Positions 9,518 through 18,059 of a DNA stretch of 64,000 bases are shown here, piece after piece. Under the pieces are notes generated by a model, which was not told the DNA's origin, did not search any database, and saw only the letters and a list, made by a program, of their open reading frames with translations. The position numbers and the translations under genes were made by a program. The stretch's first letter is position 1; every line of letters starts with the position of its first letter. The DNA comes from Ornithinibacillus massiliensis (GTDB lineage: Bacteria > Bacillota > Bacilli > Bacillales > Amphibacillaceae), in the NCBI RefSeq assembly GCF_018310345.1, contig NZ_JAGXBY010000003.1:62001-126000 (forward strand), written 5' to 3'.

Positions 9518-9662
9518 AGCTCCGGAAATATTTGACGGGCCACTTCAAGAATAAACCTCTCGAAAAGACCCACTTCCCCAAGAATACCTAACGGGAAAAA
9601 AACTATCGGTGTAACAGAACCATTATGGTTTAATCCCTAGTGTCACTCTTATTTCCGGAGCT
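9518..9662. repeat. 145-bp element with 13-bp terminal inverted repeats
   Basis: The ends AGCTCCGGAAATA and TATTTCCGGAGCT are perfect inverted repeats. The interior CTCTCGAAAAGACC resembles the CTGCTCGAAAAGACC of the larger elements at 721-1188 and 11649-11932, so this looks like a shortened or decayed relative. It contains no gene and fills the gap after tldE. Confidence 0.7.
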
Positions 9663-9729
9663 ATTAACCAAAATACATTGTTGAGCTCTGATTATCTTTT
9701 GAAATTCATACACGCAAGTTAAACCTAAA

Positions 9730-10482
9730 CTATTCCCAACCTAGTTCCATCTCTTCTAGGAACTCATACATACTATTTTCATCAAGAATCCGATAGGACT
9801 GATAATCCGCTAAATAAAATGCTATACATTTATCATAAACCGTGATATCGAAATTGCTCTTCCCTTTTATGCTTAACCGATAGTAATTATCCCGATTTTC
9901 ATGATGAATTGGTCGCTCCCGATATTTTAGTTCATGTAACTCATGGAATATTTCACGAATCAACTTAGGATCATCTATCATTACTTCTCTTTTCACCGTT
10001 GTTTTATTCCATAACTCCTTTTCTTCCTCGTTCCAAGCTACATTTTGAACTTCTATCTGTTCAACGGAATCAATGTCGATATAACCATATTCTTTTAACG
10101 CCTCTTCAAACGTTAATGTTTGCAAGGAGATAATTAGAATACCAATAAACATTACAGCAAATGCACTTGATTCTATAATAGAAATGATATATTGCTTTTC
10201 TTCTGGCTCATATATCCATTCCATACAGGCTTCGAAAATAGATAAAGCGAACAATGATCCTATAATGATATAGATAAATCCATAACCAATTTCAAATATA
10301 AATGCAAAGATTGAGAGAACAAAAAGCAGAGAAAAAATACGCCTCCCCCATTTATGCGTATTATTAATTGGTTGATATCCCCCCCAATCAGATGGTATTG
10401 CAAATAGTTTACGGATGATAAATTTAACAACATTTAAAATTACACTTACTATAATTACAAATATAATAATATCTCTTATCAT
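9730..10482 (-). CDS. DUF4181-type membrane protein
   Basis: A 250-residue membrane protein of unknown function. The first half has a signal-anchor-like segment (residues 3-21) and three to four further membrane segments; the order K-basic-INNTHKWGRRI, a short glycine-rich segment, then CMEWIYEPEEKQYI matches the DUF4181 pattern of Bacillaceae proteins. Residues about 130-250 form a soluble, acidic C-terminal domain (begins LTFEEALKEYGYIDI, ends LEEMELGWE) not usual for short DUF4181 proteins. A single gene between the repeat element and a divergent hydrolase. Family assignment is from pattern recall, moderately sure. Confidence 0.6.
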   Translation of the reverse strand: MIRDIIIFVIIVSVILNVVKFIIRKLFAIPSDWGGYQPINNTHKWGRRIFSLLFVLSIFAFIFEIGYGFIYIIIGSLFALSIFEACMEWIYEPEEKQYIISIIESSAFAVMFIGILIISLQTLTFEEALKEYGYIDIDSVEQIEVQNVAWNEEEKELWNKTTVKREVMIDDPKLIREIFHELHELKYRERPIHHENRDNYYRLSIKGKSNFDITVYDKCIAFYLADYQSYRILDENSMYEFLEEMELGWE

Positions 10483-10602
10483 TCTTCCCTTCTTTCATAT
10501 ACAGAATATTAACAATAATATATCATATTAACCTTTATTTGTTAAATTTTCTAAAGTAATGATAGTATAAAATAATAAGCATAGAAAAAGGAGATAATGT
10601 TG

Positions 10603-11469
10603 ATGCCAATTAATGAGGGATATATAGAAGTATCTGGTGGGAAAGTTTGGTATCAAATCCATGACCAGCAAACGGATAATGCCCCTGTTCTTATCTTACA
10701 TGGTGGACCTGGTTCTTCTCATTGGTCCTTACAAGGGTTAAAAGAACTAGCAAGTGTACGACCTGTAATACTATATGATCAGTTAGGTTGTGGGAAGTCA
10801 GACCGACCAGAAGATGATTCATTATGGAATATTGATAGATTTGTCCATGAAGTGAAACAGTTAAAAGATGGTCTGGGCTTGAAAACATTACATATTCTTG
10901 GACACTCTTGGGGAACAACTTTGGCTGCTGCATATTATTTATCTTATCCTGAGGATGTCGCAAGTATTATCTTTTCCAGTCCATGCTTAAGTGCTCCGAT
11001 ATGGGCTAAAGATCAACAGCGAAATCTTCAAAAGCTACCATTAGAAATACAGACCACTATAAAAGAATGTGAAGAAAATGGGATGATTGACTCAGAAGAA
11101 TATAAAAAGGCAACTAAAGTATTTAATGATTATTTTGTATGTAGGTTACCGGAATCAGAACGACCTGAATTTCTTAAAGAAGGAGCTAAATATAGAAACT
11201 CCAAAATTTACAATATCATGTGGGGTGCATCTGAATTTCATGTTGCTGGTAATCTAAAGACCTATGACTGTACAAAGGAATTACATAAAATAGCCGTCCC
11301 AACCTTATTTACATGTGGTCGGTTCGATGAAGCAACTCCTGAGTCAACGGAGTATTTTAGTAGTCTAACACCGAACAGCAAGTTTCATGTCTTTGAAAAT
11401 AGTGCTCACATGCCTTATATCGAAGAACCTGATGAATTTTTTCGCGTAACAAAAGCATTCTTAACTTAA
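10603..11469 (+). CDS. Proline iminopeptidase-family alpha/beta hydrolase
   Basis: An S33-family alpha/beta hydrolase of 288 residues, closest to prolyl aminopeptidases that remove N-terminal proline from peptides. The oxyanion motif HGGPGSSH is at residues 33-40, the nucleophile elbow GHSWGT has Ser102, and the acid (GRFDEATP) and His (NSAHMPYIEEP) of the triad are near the C-terminus. No signal peptide, so cytoplasmic. An ATG six bases upstream is in frame, but AAGGAG is only 3 bases from it and 9 bases from the ATG at 10603, so the latter is preferred. Some relatives are amidases or esterases, so the exact substrate is uncertain. Confidence 0.82.
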   Translation: MPINEGYIEVSGGKVWYQIHDQQTDNAPVLILHGGPGSSHWSLQGLKELASVRPVILYDQLGCGKSDRPEDDSLWNIDRFVHEVKQLKDGLGLKTLHILGHSWGTTLAAAYYLSYPEDVASIIFSSPCLSAPIWAKDQQRNLQKLPLEIQTTIKECEENGMIDSEEYKKATKVFNDYFVCRLPESERPEFLKEGAKYRNSKIYNIMWGASEFHVAGNLKTYDCTKELHKIAVPTLFTCGRFDEATPESTEYFSSLTPNSKFHVFENSAHMPYIEEPDEFFRVTKAFLT

Positions 11470-11473
11470 AATT

Positions 11474-11507
11474 ATATAAGAGATTGGACTAGTCCAGTCT
11501 CTTATAT
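11474..11507 (+). terminator. Hairpin after the hydrolase gene
   Basis: ATATAAGAGA pairs with TCTCTTATAT and an inner palindrome TGGACTAGTCCA extends the stem. The T-run is poor, so it may act in both directions or mainly stabilise the 3' end. Confidence 0.55.
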
Positions 11508-11648
11508 TGATGAATTAAAACTGAAAAGATAGTCTCTACGATTCCCTCTCCTCTTATCACTGCTTTCCTCAGCTAGTTTCATATACATTCATCGTATACA
11601 TATCGCCATCTGAGAGTAAGAAACATTCAGACATTTTTTAAATTAATA

Positions 11649-11932
11649 GAGGCTGGGTAAAAACAATTTATCTTAAAGGAAAAACCGAATGATGAACAAT
11701 GACCACGCTCCGGAAATATACTTGCGGTTGCTTCCGGTACAGGGGCGACATCTGCTCGAAAAGACCATCGCAGTGTCTACCATGCCGCCGGGCGGCTGCC
11801 TTAGCCTCCTCGTGCTACTTCTTTAGGGGTCTCACCTAAGCCTATCCTCCCGCAGGAGTCTACGTATATTTCCGGATCTAGTACCGTGTATCATTCGGTT
11901 TTACATTTAGCTTTTAGTTATGTCCCAGCCTC
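11649..11932. repeat. Palindrome-ended intergenic repeat element, copy B (inverted relative to A)
   Basis: Begins GAGGCTGGGTAAAAAC and ends TATGTCCCAGCCTC. Its interior is the reverse complement of copy A at 721-1188: the CCGGAAATATACTTGCGG arm, GGGGCGACATCTGCTCG, one copy of the 59-bp unit and the TCCCGCAGGAGTC arm. At 284 bases it lacks the tandem expansion. It lies in the convergent gap between the hydrolase and the epimerase-type gene and contains no credible open frame. Confidence 0.85.
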
Positions 11933-11945
11933 AAACAATTTAAGG

Positions 11946-12809
11946 TTATTTCGATAATTCCCTAATTAAAGCTGGTAACCAATCATTTAGGTTTGTAAAG
12001 TTATAACCAAGCGCTTTTGCTTTTTCATTGCTTAATGTCCATGTTTCTTGAATAGCATAAGGAGATTCCAACTCCTTGTTGGTAGTAATGATTACTTCTT
12101 TTCCAGTCTTTTCAGAAATAAGTTGCATTAGATTCTCCATGGTAATAAAGCCATTGGCACTAACATTAATTGGTCCAGTAAAGTTTGTTTCAGCAATCCA
12201 AGCTAAAAATTCCCCAGCTTCTTTTTGATGAACAAAGCACATTTCTGCTTTAGGATTTGGGAAATAGACTTCCCTTCCCTCTTTTGCACTTTCCACATAA
12301 TGTACTAATCGTTTTGTATAATCCTGTTCACCCAGTACAATTGGGATTCGCATTGCTACAACTGGAAAGGAGACTTTTTGAAATAAATAAGCTTCTGCCT
12401 GACGTTTTCCTTCTTGATACGTCACTTCTTGCCTATCTACCATTTTCAACTCGTAAGTATATGGATCATAGACTTTTTCATCCATGTTCATCCCATAATC
12501 GTAAACAGACAATGTGGATGTAAATACATAACGCTTTATTTTCCCCTCCATGGCATTGGCAATAATTTCTGCATCATTGGAAGAAAAACAAAGCTGATCG
12601 AACACAACGTCCCATTTTTTCCCTTGTACGGCTTCCCGAACAGATGCTTCGTCAAAGCGATCTACCTTCAACCGTTCTACCTTATCCCCAAACGAATCTT
12701 CGCTCGATTGTCTAGTAGCCACTGTAACCTTCACACCATTATCTAATAATTTTTCTATTAAATTCACACCAAAGAATCTAGTTCCCCCAAATACTAAAGC
12801 AGATTTCAT
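11946..12809 (-). CDS. NAD-dependent epimerase/dehydratase family protein
   Basis: A 287-residue extended short-chain dehydrogenase/reductase. The N-terminal nucleotide-binding motif is GGTRFFG (residues 8-14, variant of GxxGxxG), and Ser/Tyr catalytic candidates are in TSTLSVYDYG near residue 100. Proteins with this GGTRFFG start include RNA-binding chloroplast CSP41-like and NAD-dependent epimerase proteins. The substrate is unknown. Its ATG at 12809 follows an AAAGGGGATGG sequence. It is a single gene, bounded downstream by repeat element B. Confidence 0.75.
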   Translation of the reverse strand: MKSALVFGGTRFFGVNLIEKLLDNGVKVTVATRQSSEDSFGDKVERLKVDRFDEASVREAVQGKKWDVVFDQLCFSSNDAEIIANAMEGKIKRYVFTSTLSVYDYGMNMDEKVYDPYTYELKMVDRQEVTYQEGKRQAEAYLFQKVSFPVVAMRIPIVLGEQDYTKRLVHYVESAKEGREVYFPNPKAEMCFVHQKEAGEFLAWIAETNFTGPINVSANGFITMENLMQLISEKTGKEVIITTNKELESPYAIQETWTLSNEKAKALGYNFTNLNDWLPALIRELSK

Positions 12810-13018
12810 CTAGCCATCCCCTTTCTCAATCTCGTGAGTCCATTATGGGATAGGAATAGAAAAATAACAAGAAAGATACATTCACATTAGTTAAAAATTC
12901 ATAAAATTAGTGGCAGTTACAATTAATTTGAACACTTATAAGACATACATCGAACTGTCTATATCGGTTACTTTCAGTACAAGAGCTAGAACTGCTCAAA
13001 AAAGCTATGTACTCCTTT

Positions 13019-13040
13019 CCCGGAAGTTTACACTTCCGGG
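13019..13040 (-). terminator. Hairpin downstream of the 49-residue gene
   Basis: CCCGGAAG pairs perfectly with CTTCCGGG around a 6-base loop, 38 bases beyond the stop of the small gene at 13078. On the minus strand it is followed by AAAGGAG rather than a T-run, so termination is uncertain. Confidence 0.4.
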
Positions 13041-13077
13041 GCTCCCCTATATCTATCTAACTATCGGAGTTGTGCTT

Positions 13078-13227
13078 CTACACTACTTCTTTATTAATGG
13101 GTTTTACTTTTTGTGAATTTAGTTGCTTTACTTTTTTAAGACTTACAACTAAATTATTTTGATAAGCGTAATCCCTCATTTCTTTTATTCTTCCTTCTGC
13201 TATAAGTCTATTTATATCATAATTCAT
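13078..13227 (-). CDS. Small basic protein of unknown function, 49 residues
   Basis: Too short for routine calling but well supported: ATG at 13227 is preceded by AAGGAGGAATTCAA, a near-perfect ribosome-binding site with 7-base spacing. The product begins MNYDINRLIAEGRIKEMRDY and continues with a Lys-rich tail ending INKEVV. It has one amphipathic N-terminal helix and no membrane segment. I do not recognise the family. It lies between the MFS terminator and the epimerase-type gene. Confidence 0.6.
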   Translation of the reverse strand: MNYDINRLIAEGRIKEMRDYAYQNNLVVSLKKVKQLNSQKVKPINKEVV

Positions 13228-13313
13228 TTGAATTCCTCCTTAGTTTTCATACTTCTATCATACACACTCTGACGTTTTTTAAACTCGGAACAGCGACCGA
13301 TTTATAACCACAA

Positions 13314-13342
13314 AAAATCCCTACTTTATCAGTAGGGATTTT
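13314..13342 (-). terminator. Terminator of the MarR-MFS operon
   Basis: AAAATCCCTACT pairs perfectly with AGTAGGGATTTT around a 5-base loop; it is A/T-flanked on both sides and lies 22 bases after the MFS stop. It could also serve the opposite strand. Confidence 0.75.
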
Positions 13343-13364
13343 CGGTCTAAAGGCTGAAACCAAG

Positions 13365-14579
13365 CTATTGTAGATTTTGAGTAGCGGCAGATTGTTCTAC
13401 TTTAATACGTCTCCCATGTTGGGTTTGCTGAATCATAAATAAAGCTAGAACTACTATAAGTAATACAGCACAAGTTATATACATTACGTGAAAATTATAT
13501 CTCGCTACAATCATTCCAAGTACATAAGAACCTGTTGCGATTCCTATATCCCAGAAAATATAAAATGTAGCCGTAGCATGTCCACTTCTCCCTGGACTAC
13601 CTGCTTGAATGCACATCGTTTGAAAGCTCGGTAGCAAAGACCCACTTCCAAGGCCAATAATCCCCGCTGTTATTAGAAACATCCAAGCTGATTCCACATA
13701 ACTTAACATGACTAATCCAACACTGAATATGACTAAGGATGGAATAATTACATATTTTGGTCCTTTTACATCAAATAATTGTCCAAATGACGGCCGAGCT
13801 ATGATCATAACAGCAGCAAAGACGACAAAGAAATAATTTGCTACATGAGATAATCCATTCGCATCAGCAAAGACACTGACATAGGAAAGAATACTAGAGT
13901 ATGCTAATCCAACTAGCAAACTAATAGCCGCAATCGAAAGCGCTTTGACCTCAATTAGGGCATCTAAAGTTAATTTCTTATCTTTCTGATCTCTGCTTTT
14001 ATATATTTCCTGTGGAATGTTTACTTGCATGGCACAAATAACACCTACCACAGCAATAATACTGATCAAGACAAATAGCACCTTATACGATATAAACTGG
14101 ATAAGCGTTAATCCAATAAAAGGCCCAACAACCATTGCAATATTAGTAGCCATTGCAAAATACCCTAAACCCGCACCCTTTCTTTCATTTGGCACGATGT
14201 CTGCCGCAATTGCACTAGCAGCAGTTGTCACAACCCCAAAAGAAAGACCATGAATAAATCTTAAAAACATTAATCCTACGAAACTATCTATAAAAAAATA
14301 AAAAAACATGGTACCTGTAAACAAGCCCGTGCTCCATAATAACGTCTTTTTCTTACCAAATTTATCTAAAAGATTACCTGATATAGGTCTCATGGCAATA
14401 GCTGCAATTAACATAATCGTTACAACAAGTCCACCTTCCGCTTCCGAACCACCTAAATCATTCAACACATACAAAGGAAGCGTAGTAAGCAACGTGTAAA
14501 AACCTATAAATACGATAAATTGTGTCAATGAAATGTTTATAAAATCTTTTGTCCAAATCTTAGCCTTATGATTATACAT
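13365..14579 (-). CDS. MFS transporter (drug-efflux type)
   Basis: A 404-residue major facilitator superfamily protein with 12 predicted membrane segments. The loop between segments 2 and 3 carries the family A-motif as GNLLDKFGKKKTLLW (residues about 68-82), and the proline/glycine-rich motif C of segment 5 is seen as GYFAMATNIAMVVGPFIG, a feature of drug:proton antiporters. It belongs with the marR gene 17 bases upstream in the same operon, which suggests an efflux pump whose expression is controlled by that regulator. The exported compound is unknown. The start is an ATG at 14579. Confidence 0.85.
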   Translation of the reverse strand: MYNHKAKIWTKDFINISLTQFIVFIGFYTLLTTLPLYVLNDLGGSEAEGGLVVTIMLIAAIAMRPISGNLLDKFGKKKTLLWSTGLFTGTMFFYFFIDSFVGLMFLRFIHGLSFGVVTTAASAIAADIVPNERKGAGLGYFAMATNIAMVVGPFIGLTLIQFISYKVLFVLISIIAVVGVICAMQVNIPQEIYKSRDQKDKKLTLDALIEVKALSIAAISLLVGLAYSSILSYVSVFADANGLSHVANYFFVVFAAVMIIARPSFGQLFDVKGPKYVIIPSLVIFSVGLVMLSYVESAWMFLITAGIIGLGSGSLLPSFQTMCIQAGSPGRSGHATATFYIFWDIGIATGSYVLGMIVARYNFHVMYITCAVLLIVVLALFMIQQTQHGRRIKVEQSAATQNLQ

Positions 14580-14596
14580 GCTGTAATAAATTCTCC

Positions 14597-14998
14597 TTAT
14601 TCTAGTTTCAATAATATGTTATGAAATAATTCCTTTTCTTCTTCCGACAATCGGGAAAGAATCTCCTCCTCATGGTCCGCTACGATCTTTTCAATTTCCT
14701 TATACCGTTCTATCGCCTCATTTGTTAATTTAATATAATGCTGTCGCCTGTCTTTTCCTACTACGCGATTGACCCAGCCATTCTCTTCCATTCGCTTAAC
14801 CGTTCTAGTAATCGTAGGTGGATTCACATGAAGATAGTTTGTGATCTCTGTTTGCGTTTTGGGACCATTCTCGTACAAGTAGTACATAATCGACCATTGA
14901 GCATGATATAAATCATGTGACTGTAATCGATCATTCAATTGTTTATTTATAGAACGAACACGTTGATTGAATAAATGAATGATATCACGGTTTTTCAT
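14597..14998 (-). CDS. MarR family transcriptional regulator
   Basis: A 133-residue winged-helix regulator. The recognition region reads TQTEITNYLHVNPPTITRTV (near residues 53-72) followed by the wing with VNRVVGKDRRQHYIKLT, both characteristic of MarR proteins. The ATG at 14998 is preferred over the GTG just before it because GGAGG is 6 bases from the ATG. The gene leads a two-gene operon with the MFS transporter, and an 18-base perfect palindrome at 15012-15029 lies immediately upstream, suggesting autorepression released by a pump substrate. Confidence 0.88.
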   Translation of the reverse strand: MKNRDIIHLFNQRVRSINKQLNDRLQSHDLYHAQWSIMYYLYENGPKTQTEITNYLHVNPPTITRTVKRMEENGWVNRVVGKDRRQHYIKLTNEAIERYKEIEKIVADHEEEILSRLSEEEKELFHNILLKLE

Positions 14999-15011
14999 CA
15001 CGGACCTCCAT

Positions 15012-15029
15012 TACTTACCTAGGTAAGTA
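15012..15029. promoter_or_regulatory. Palindromic MarR operator
   Basis: TACTTACCT and AGGTAAGTA form a perfect 18-base palindrome with no spacer, starting 13 bases upstream of the marR start codon. This is the size and position expected for a MarR dimer site in the 5' leader. Confidence 0.7.
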
Positions 15030-15237
15030 TTTCTATCATGCTAATCTTACACCTATTTTTCACTTCTGTATAGGCCTTACTTTAAAAGTAATATTAGAAC
15101 AATTATCTATTGCTACTATACCTTACTTCTTATTTCAACAAAATAAGTCTTTATTCTTAACAGAAAACGACAAACTTTACTAGATTTATCTGATATTATG
15201 GTGAAAATAATGAAATAATAGAGTTGGGAGAGGCGAC

Positions 15238-16065
15238 ATGGAGAGAATTTTTGAACCATTTAAGAGGAAAACGGACGTTTCGGATCAAAAACAAGCGACT
15301 ATTATAGAACTTCAGGAAGATAATATCTGCTTTTATCGTTTTATTGGTGGTAATCCCGGCGAGACGGAGGCATTAAGCCATAAACTACAGAATTTAAAAA
15401 AGAGTAAACCATTACTTATCGGTCTCTTCCGCTTCCCATTTCGATTTGAAGGAAAACGTAGAAAATTGACTGCCCGTGAACAATACTTCATCATGAAAGA
15501 TTATTGTGATGCTATCATCTTCTTCCACAGTGATGAACTAATGAAAACGATAGATCCATCAATTCCTATCCATGAGGCACATCAAGCCTTTGATGCAATT
15601 GAAGAGAGGGCAATCGGTACTATACGGGAGATGGTAGAGGATACAGGAAAGGTGAATATTGATTATCATGATGTTAAAGCTTTTATTGCTCTGAACCGTG
15701 GCCCCCTTTTTATACATACGATTGAAGGCAGAAGTTTTGACGAACCACTTAAATACCTAATTTCAACTCCCTATCTGCCGAAGGATTTTACCGAAGCAAA
15801 GCAGTTAATTATTAACATCGGCTACACAAGAGATGTAGATATGGAAGCCTTTAGACAAATTAATCTCCGCCTTAATGACTTGTTTGATAAAGCTGATTTA
15901 TTTAAAATTGGTTCTTATTTAATTGATAAGCCTGGCCACCTTTTCAACATTTCATTACTAGTAAATGGTATACAGGATCCCGTTGCTGCCCCATTAAAAT
16001 CCAACAAAAATACGTTCTCTAAATATAAGAAAGTGATACGAAAATGGCTAGCAGAACCCAAGTAA
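15238..16065 (+). CDS. Divergent FtsZ-like protein lacking the GTP-binding motifs
   Basis: A 275-residue protein that lines up by eye with FtsZ from its GTP-signature strand to the end of the core. GLFRFPFRFEGKRRKL (62-77) matches VVTRPFTFEGRKRQL of B. subtilis FtsZ. IIFFHSDELMKTIDPSIPI (93-111) matches the IVIPNDRILEIVD segment, and VNIDYHDVKAFIA (139-151) matches the T7 synergy loop with N140, D142 and D145 kept. The rest matches the C-terminal domain through ISLLVNGI. The tubulin signature GGGTGTG is degenerate here (GGNPGETEA, 37-45), and the N-terminal half of the nucleotide-binding domain (GVGGGGNNA) is absent, so GTP binding is unlikely. The C-terminal tail is short and basic and lacks the FtsA/ZipA-binding peptide. 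GGGAGAGG precedes the ATG. Function unknown; an FtsZ-interacting role is inference. Confidence 0.75.
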   Translation: MERIFEPFKRKTDVSDQKQATIIELQEDNICFYRFIGGNPGETEALSHKLQNLKKSKPLLIGLFRFPFRFEGKRRKLTAREQYFIMKDYCDAIIFFHSDELMKTIDPSIPIHEAHQAFDAIEERAIGTIREMVEDTGKVNIDYHDVKAFIALNRGPLFIHTIEGRSFDEPLKYLISTPYLPKDFTEAKQLIINIGYTRDVDMEAFRQINLRLNDLFDKADLFKIGSYLIDKPGHLFNISLLVNGIQDPVAAPLKSNKNTFSKYKKVIRKWLAEPK

Positions 16066-16129
16066 CAAATATTTATACTTACATTAAATTAAATGAATCG
16101 TTCAAACTAAGCCATAAGGAGGGATTAAC

Positions 16130-16219
16130 ATGGCTAAAAATAAGAAGAAAAAAAATAAAAGTAAAGAAGAATTAAATGATATGAAGGGGAAGGAACGCTA
16201 TCCTAAGAATAGACAATAA
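16130..16219 (+). CDS. Lys-rich micropeptide, 29 residues
   Basis: ATG at 16130 with a perfect AAGGAGGG 6 bases upstream. The product starts MAKNKKKKNKSKEELNDMKG and ends RYPKNRQ; it is about one-third lysine, with no membrane segment. The composition resembles the small, sporulation-associated basic proteins of Bacillaceae, but I cannot name a family. It lies 64 bases after the FtsZ-like gene on the same strand and may be co-transcribed. Confidence 0.5.
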   Translation: MAKNKKKKNKSKEELNDMKGKERYPKNRQ

Positions 16220-16370
16220 TGTATGGAGGGTAGTCCGAAACCTAATAGGACTATCCCCCATACCTATAACGTAATCCCTTTCAACTTTCAGAATACATTT
16301 TCTCTTAAATTTCCTACGATTATATAGTAAAATACAGATATTTAATCATAATTAGAAAAGAGGGGGAATC

Positions 16371-17525
16371 TTGAAGAATTTCGGATTACTAACAAAAATT
16401 ATTATTGCCATTATAGTAGGAATTATTATTGGTTCATTTGTCAATGAGTGGTTTATTCAGCTGCTTGCTACTTTTAATAGCATCTTTGGTAATTTTATTA
16501 GCTTTATTATCCCGTTCATTATTTTAGGATTTATAACACCAGGAATAGGAGAAATTGGCCGTGGAGCTGGAAAACTTCTCGGTATAAGTGCTTTTTTTGC
16601 TTATGCATCTACTATATTAGCTGGAATTATTGCATTTCTCGTAGCAAAGTCCCTTTATCCTTCTTTACTAAATGGACAATCCTTACATTCGGTGACAGAT
16701 CCAACAGAAGGATTAACAGAGCCTTTCTTTACCGTTCCTATGACACCACCGTTCGAGGTTGTGACTGCGTTAATTATTTCGTTTGTGCTAGGAATTGGTC
16801 TAGCTTCTATTCACAGTGAAAAATTACTTGGTATCTTTTTAGACCTACGTGCCATTGTTCAATTAGTAATAGAAAAAGTTATTATTCCATTACTTCCTTT
16901 TCACATCTTAGGGATCTTTGCAAATATGACGTATACGGGGCAAGTGGCAACCATTATTACTGTTTTTGCAAAAGTAATGTTGATGATTCTTATTCTGCAT
17001 CTATTATACCTAGTGTTGCAATATTCTATTGCAGGTACGCTAAGTCGACAAAATCCTTTTGTAATGTTAAAAAAAATGTCCCCAGCCTATTTTACTGCTT
17101 TAGGTACACAGTCTTCAGCTGCAACAATACCAGTAACCTTAAAGCAAACGAAATCCTTAGGCGTAAAGGAATCCATTGCGGATTTTACTATTCCTTTATA
17201 TGCTAATATCCATTTATCGGGTAGTACTATTACACTTATAAGTTGTTCACTAGCAGTATTATTTCTTAATGGTGAACCAGCTACTATGCAGTCCTACCTT
17301 CCATTTATTTTAATGTTAGGAATTACAATGGTGGCAGCACCTGGTGTTCCTGGTGGAGCTGTTATGGCAGCTATTGGACTCTTAGAAACTATGCTTGGTT
17401 TTAATCAAGCAATGGTATCGTTGATGATAGCCCTATATCTTGCCCAAGACAGTTTAGGAACAGCGTGTAATGTCACTGGTGATGGTGCGATCACATCGAT
17501 TGTCAATACTATCTTTAAAAGGTAA
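16371..17525 (+). CDS. Dicarboxylate/amino acid:cation symporter (DAACS family)
   Basis: A 384-residue sodium/proton-coupled symporter of the glutamate/dicarboxylate family. Eight membrane helices and the two re-entrant loops are recognisable: the Ser-rich HP1 loop is TALGTQSSAATIPVTL (near 243-258), and the substrate-binding DSLGTACNVTGDGA lies near residues 363-376, where Asp and Asn coordinate substrate in homologues. The second hairpin is APGVPGGAVMAA. The start is TTG at 16371 behind AGAGGGGGA. It is shorter than GltP (about 414) mainly at the C-terminus. Neutral amino acids are possible substrates, since the usual C-terminal Arg is replaced by Gly-Thr-Ala (DSLGTACN); this is inference. 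Confidence 0.85.
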   Translation: MKNFGLLTKIIIAIIVGIIIGSFVNEWFIQLLATFNSIFGNFISFIIPFIILGFITPGIGEIGRGAGKLLGISAFFAYASTILAGIIAFLVAKSLYPSLLNGQSLHSVTDPTEGLTEPFFTVPMTPPFEVVTALIISFVLGIGLASIHSEKLLGIFLDLRAIVQLVIEKVIIPLLPFHILGIFANMTYTGQVATIITVFAKVMLMILILHLLYLVLQYSIAGTLSRQNPFVMLKKMSPAYFTALGTQSSAATIPVTLKQTKSLGVKESIADFTIPLYANIHLSGSTITLISCSLAVLFLNGEPATMQSYLPFILMLGITMVAAPGVPGGAVMAAIGLLETMLGFNQAMVSLMIALYLAQDSLGTACNVTGDGAITSIVNTIFKR

Positions 17526-17529
17526 CTAA

Positions 17530-17579
17530 AAACAGACAGTTCTCGAAAAATAACGATTGCGAGAGGCTGTCTGTTTTTT
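17530..17579 (+). terminator. Terminator of the symporter gene
   Basis: AACAGACAG plus TTCTCG pair with CGAGAG plus CTGTCTGTT around a short loop, followed by TTTTTT; starts 5 bases after the stop codon. Confidence 0.9.
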
Positions 17580-17819
17580 GGTGATATAAATAGTCACCTT
17601 AAATTAGAATTATGTCACAGCCCAACAAGCGAACTTTATTTAGATAATCCATAGACCAAGAGAAGCAATCACATTTCATTGCCATTTTTTTCGCCTTTTA
17701 GGAACTATACTTCCTTTTATAGTCTCATCAATAGATACATATAGCACATCAGGATCTCCAATTGGGTACTAATAGGTTGGGTCACTCGTATGATTTTTTT
17801 AATAAAAGCTAGATTCTCC

Positions 17820-18032
17820 TTAATCCTTTATAATCTTGTAATAAAGTTGATCTGCTTCTTTATCCCATTCCACCGCAACTTCGATTTCCTTCCCTTCCTG
17901 ATTGGAAATGATAAAGCTCGGTATTCCATGTTCTCCAGCAGCTTTTAGCTGTTCTTCAAAAACGTTGGTGACATCCTCATTTAATAGCTCATTTAGCTCT
18001 TTAATTATTTGATCATGTGAAAGGTTTTTCAT
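17820..18032 (-). CDS. Small acidic protein of unknown function, 70 residues
   Basis: The ATG at 18032 has AAGGAG 7 bases upstream; an in-frame ATG 21 bases earlier has no ribosome-binding site. The product begins MKNLSHDQIIKELNELLNED and contains GIPSFIISNQEGKEIEVAVEW, suggesting a small alpha-beta fold. No family is recognised. It is the last of three small minus-strand genes (17820-18372) downstream of the motor pair. Confidence 0.6.
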   Translation of the reverse strand: MKNLSHDQIIKELNELLNEDVTNVFEEQLKAAGEHGIPSFIISNQEGKEIEVAVEWDKEADQLYYKIIKD

Positions 18033-18059
18033 CCTGATACTCCTTAGCTTCATATTATA

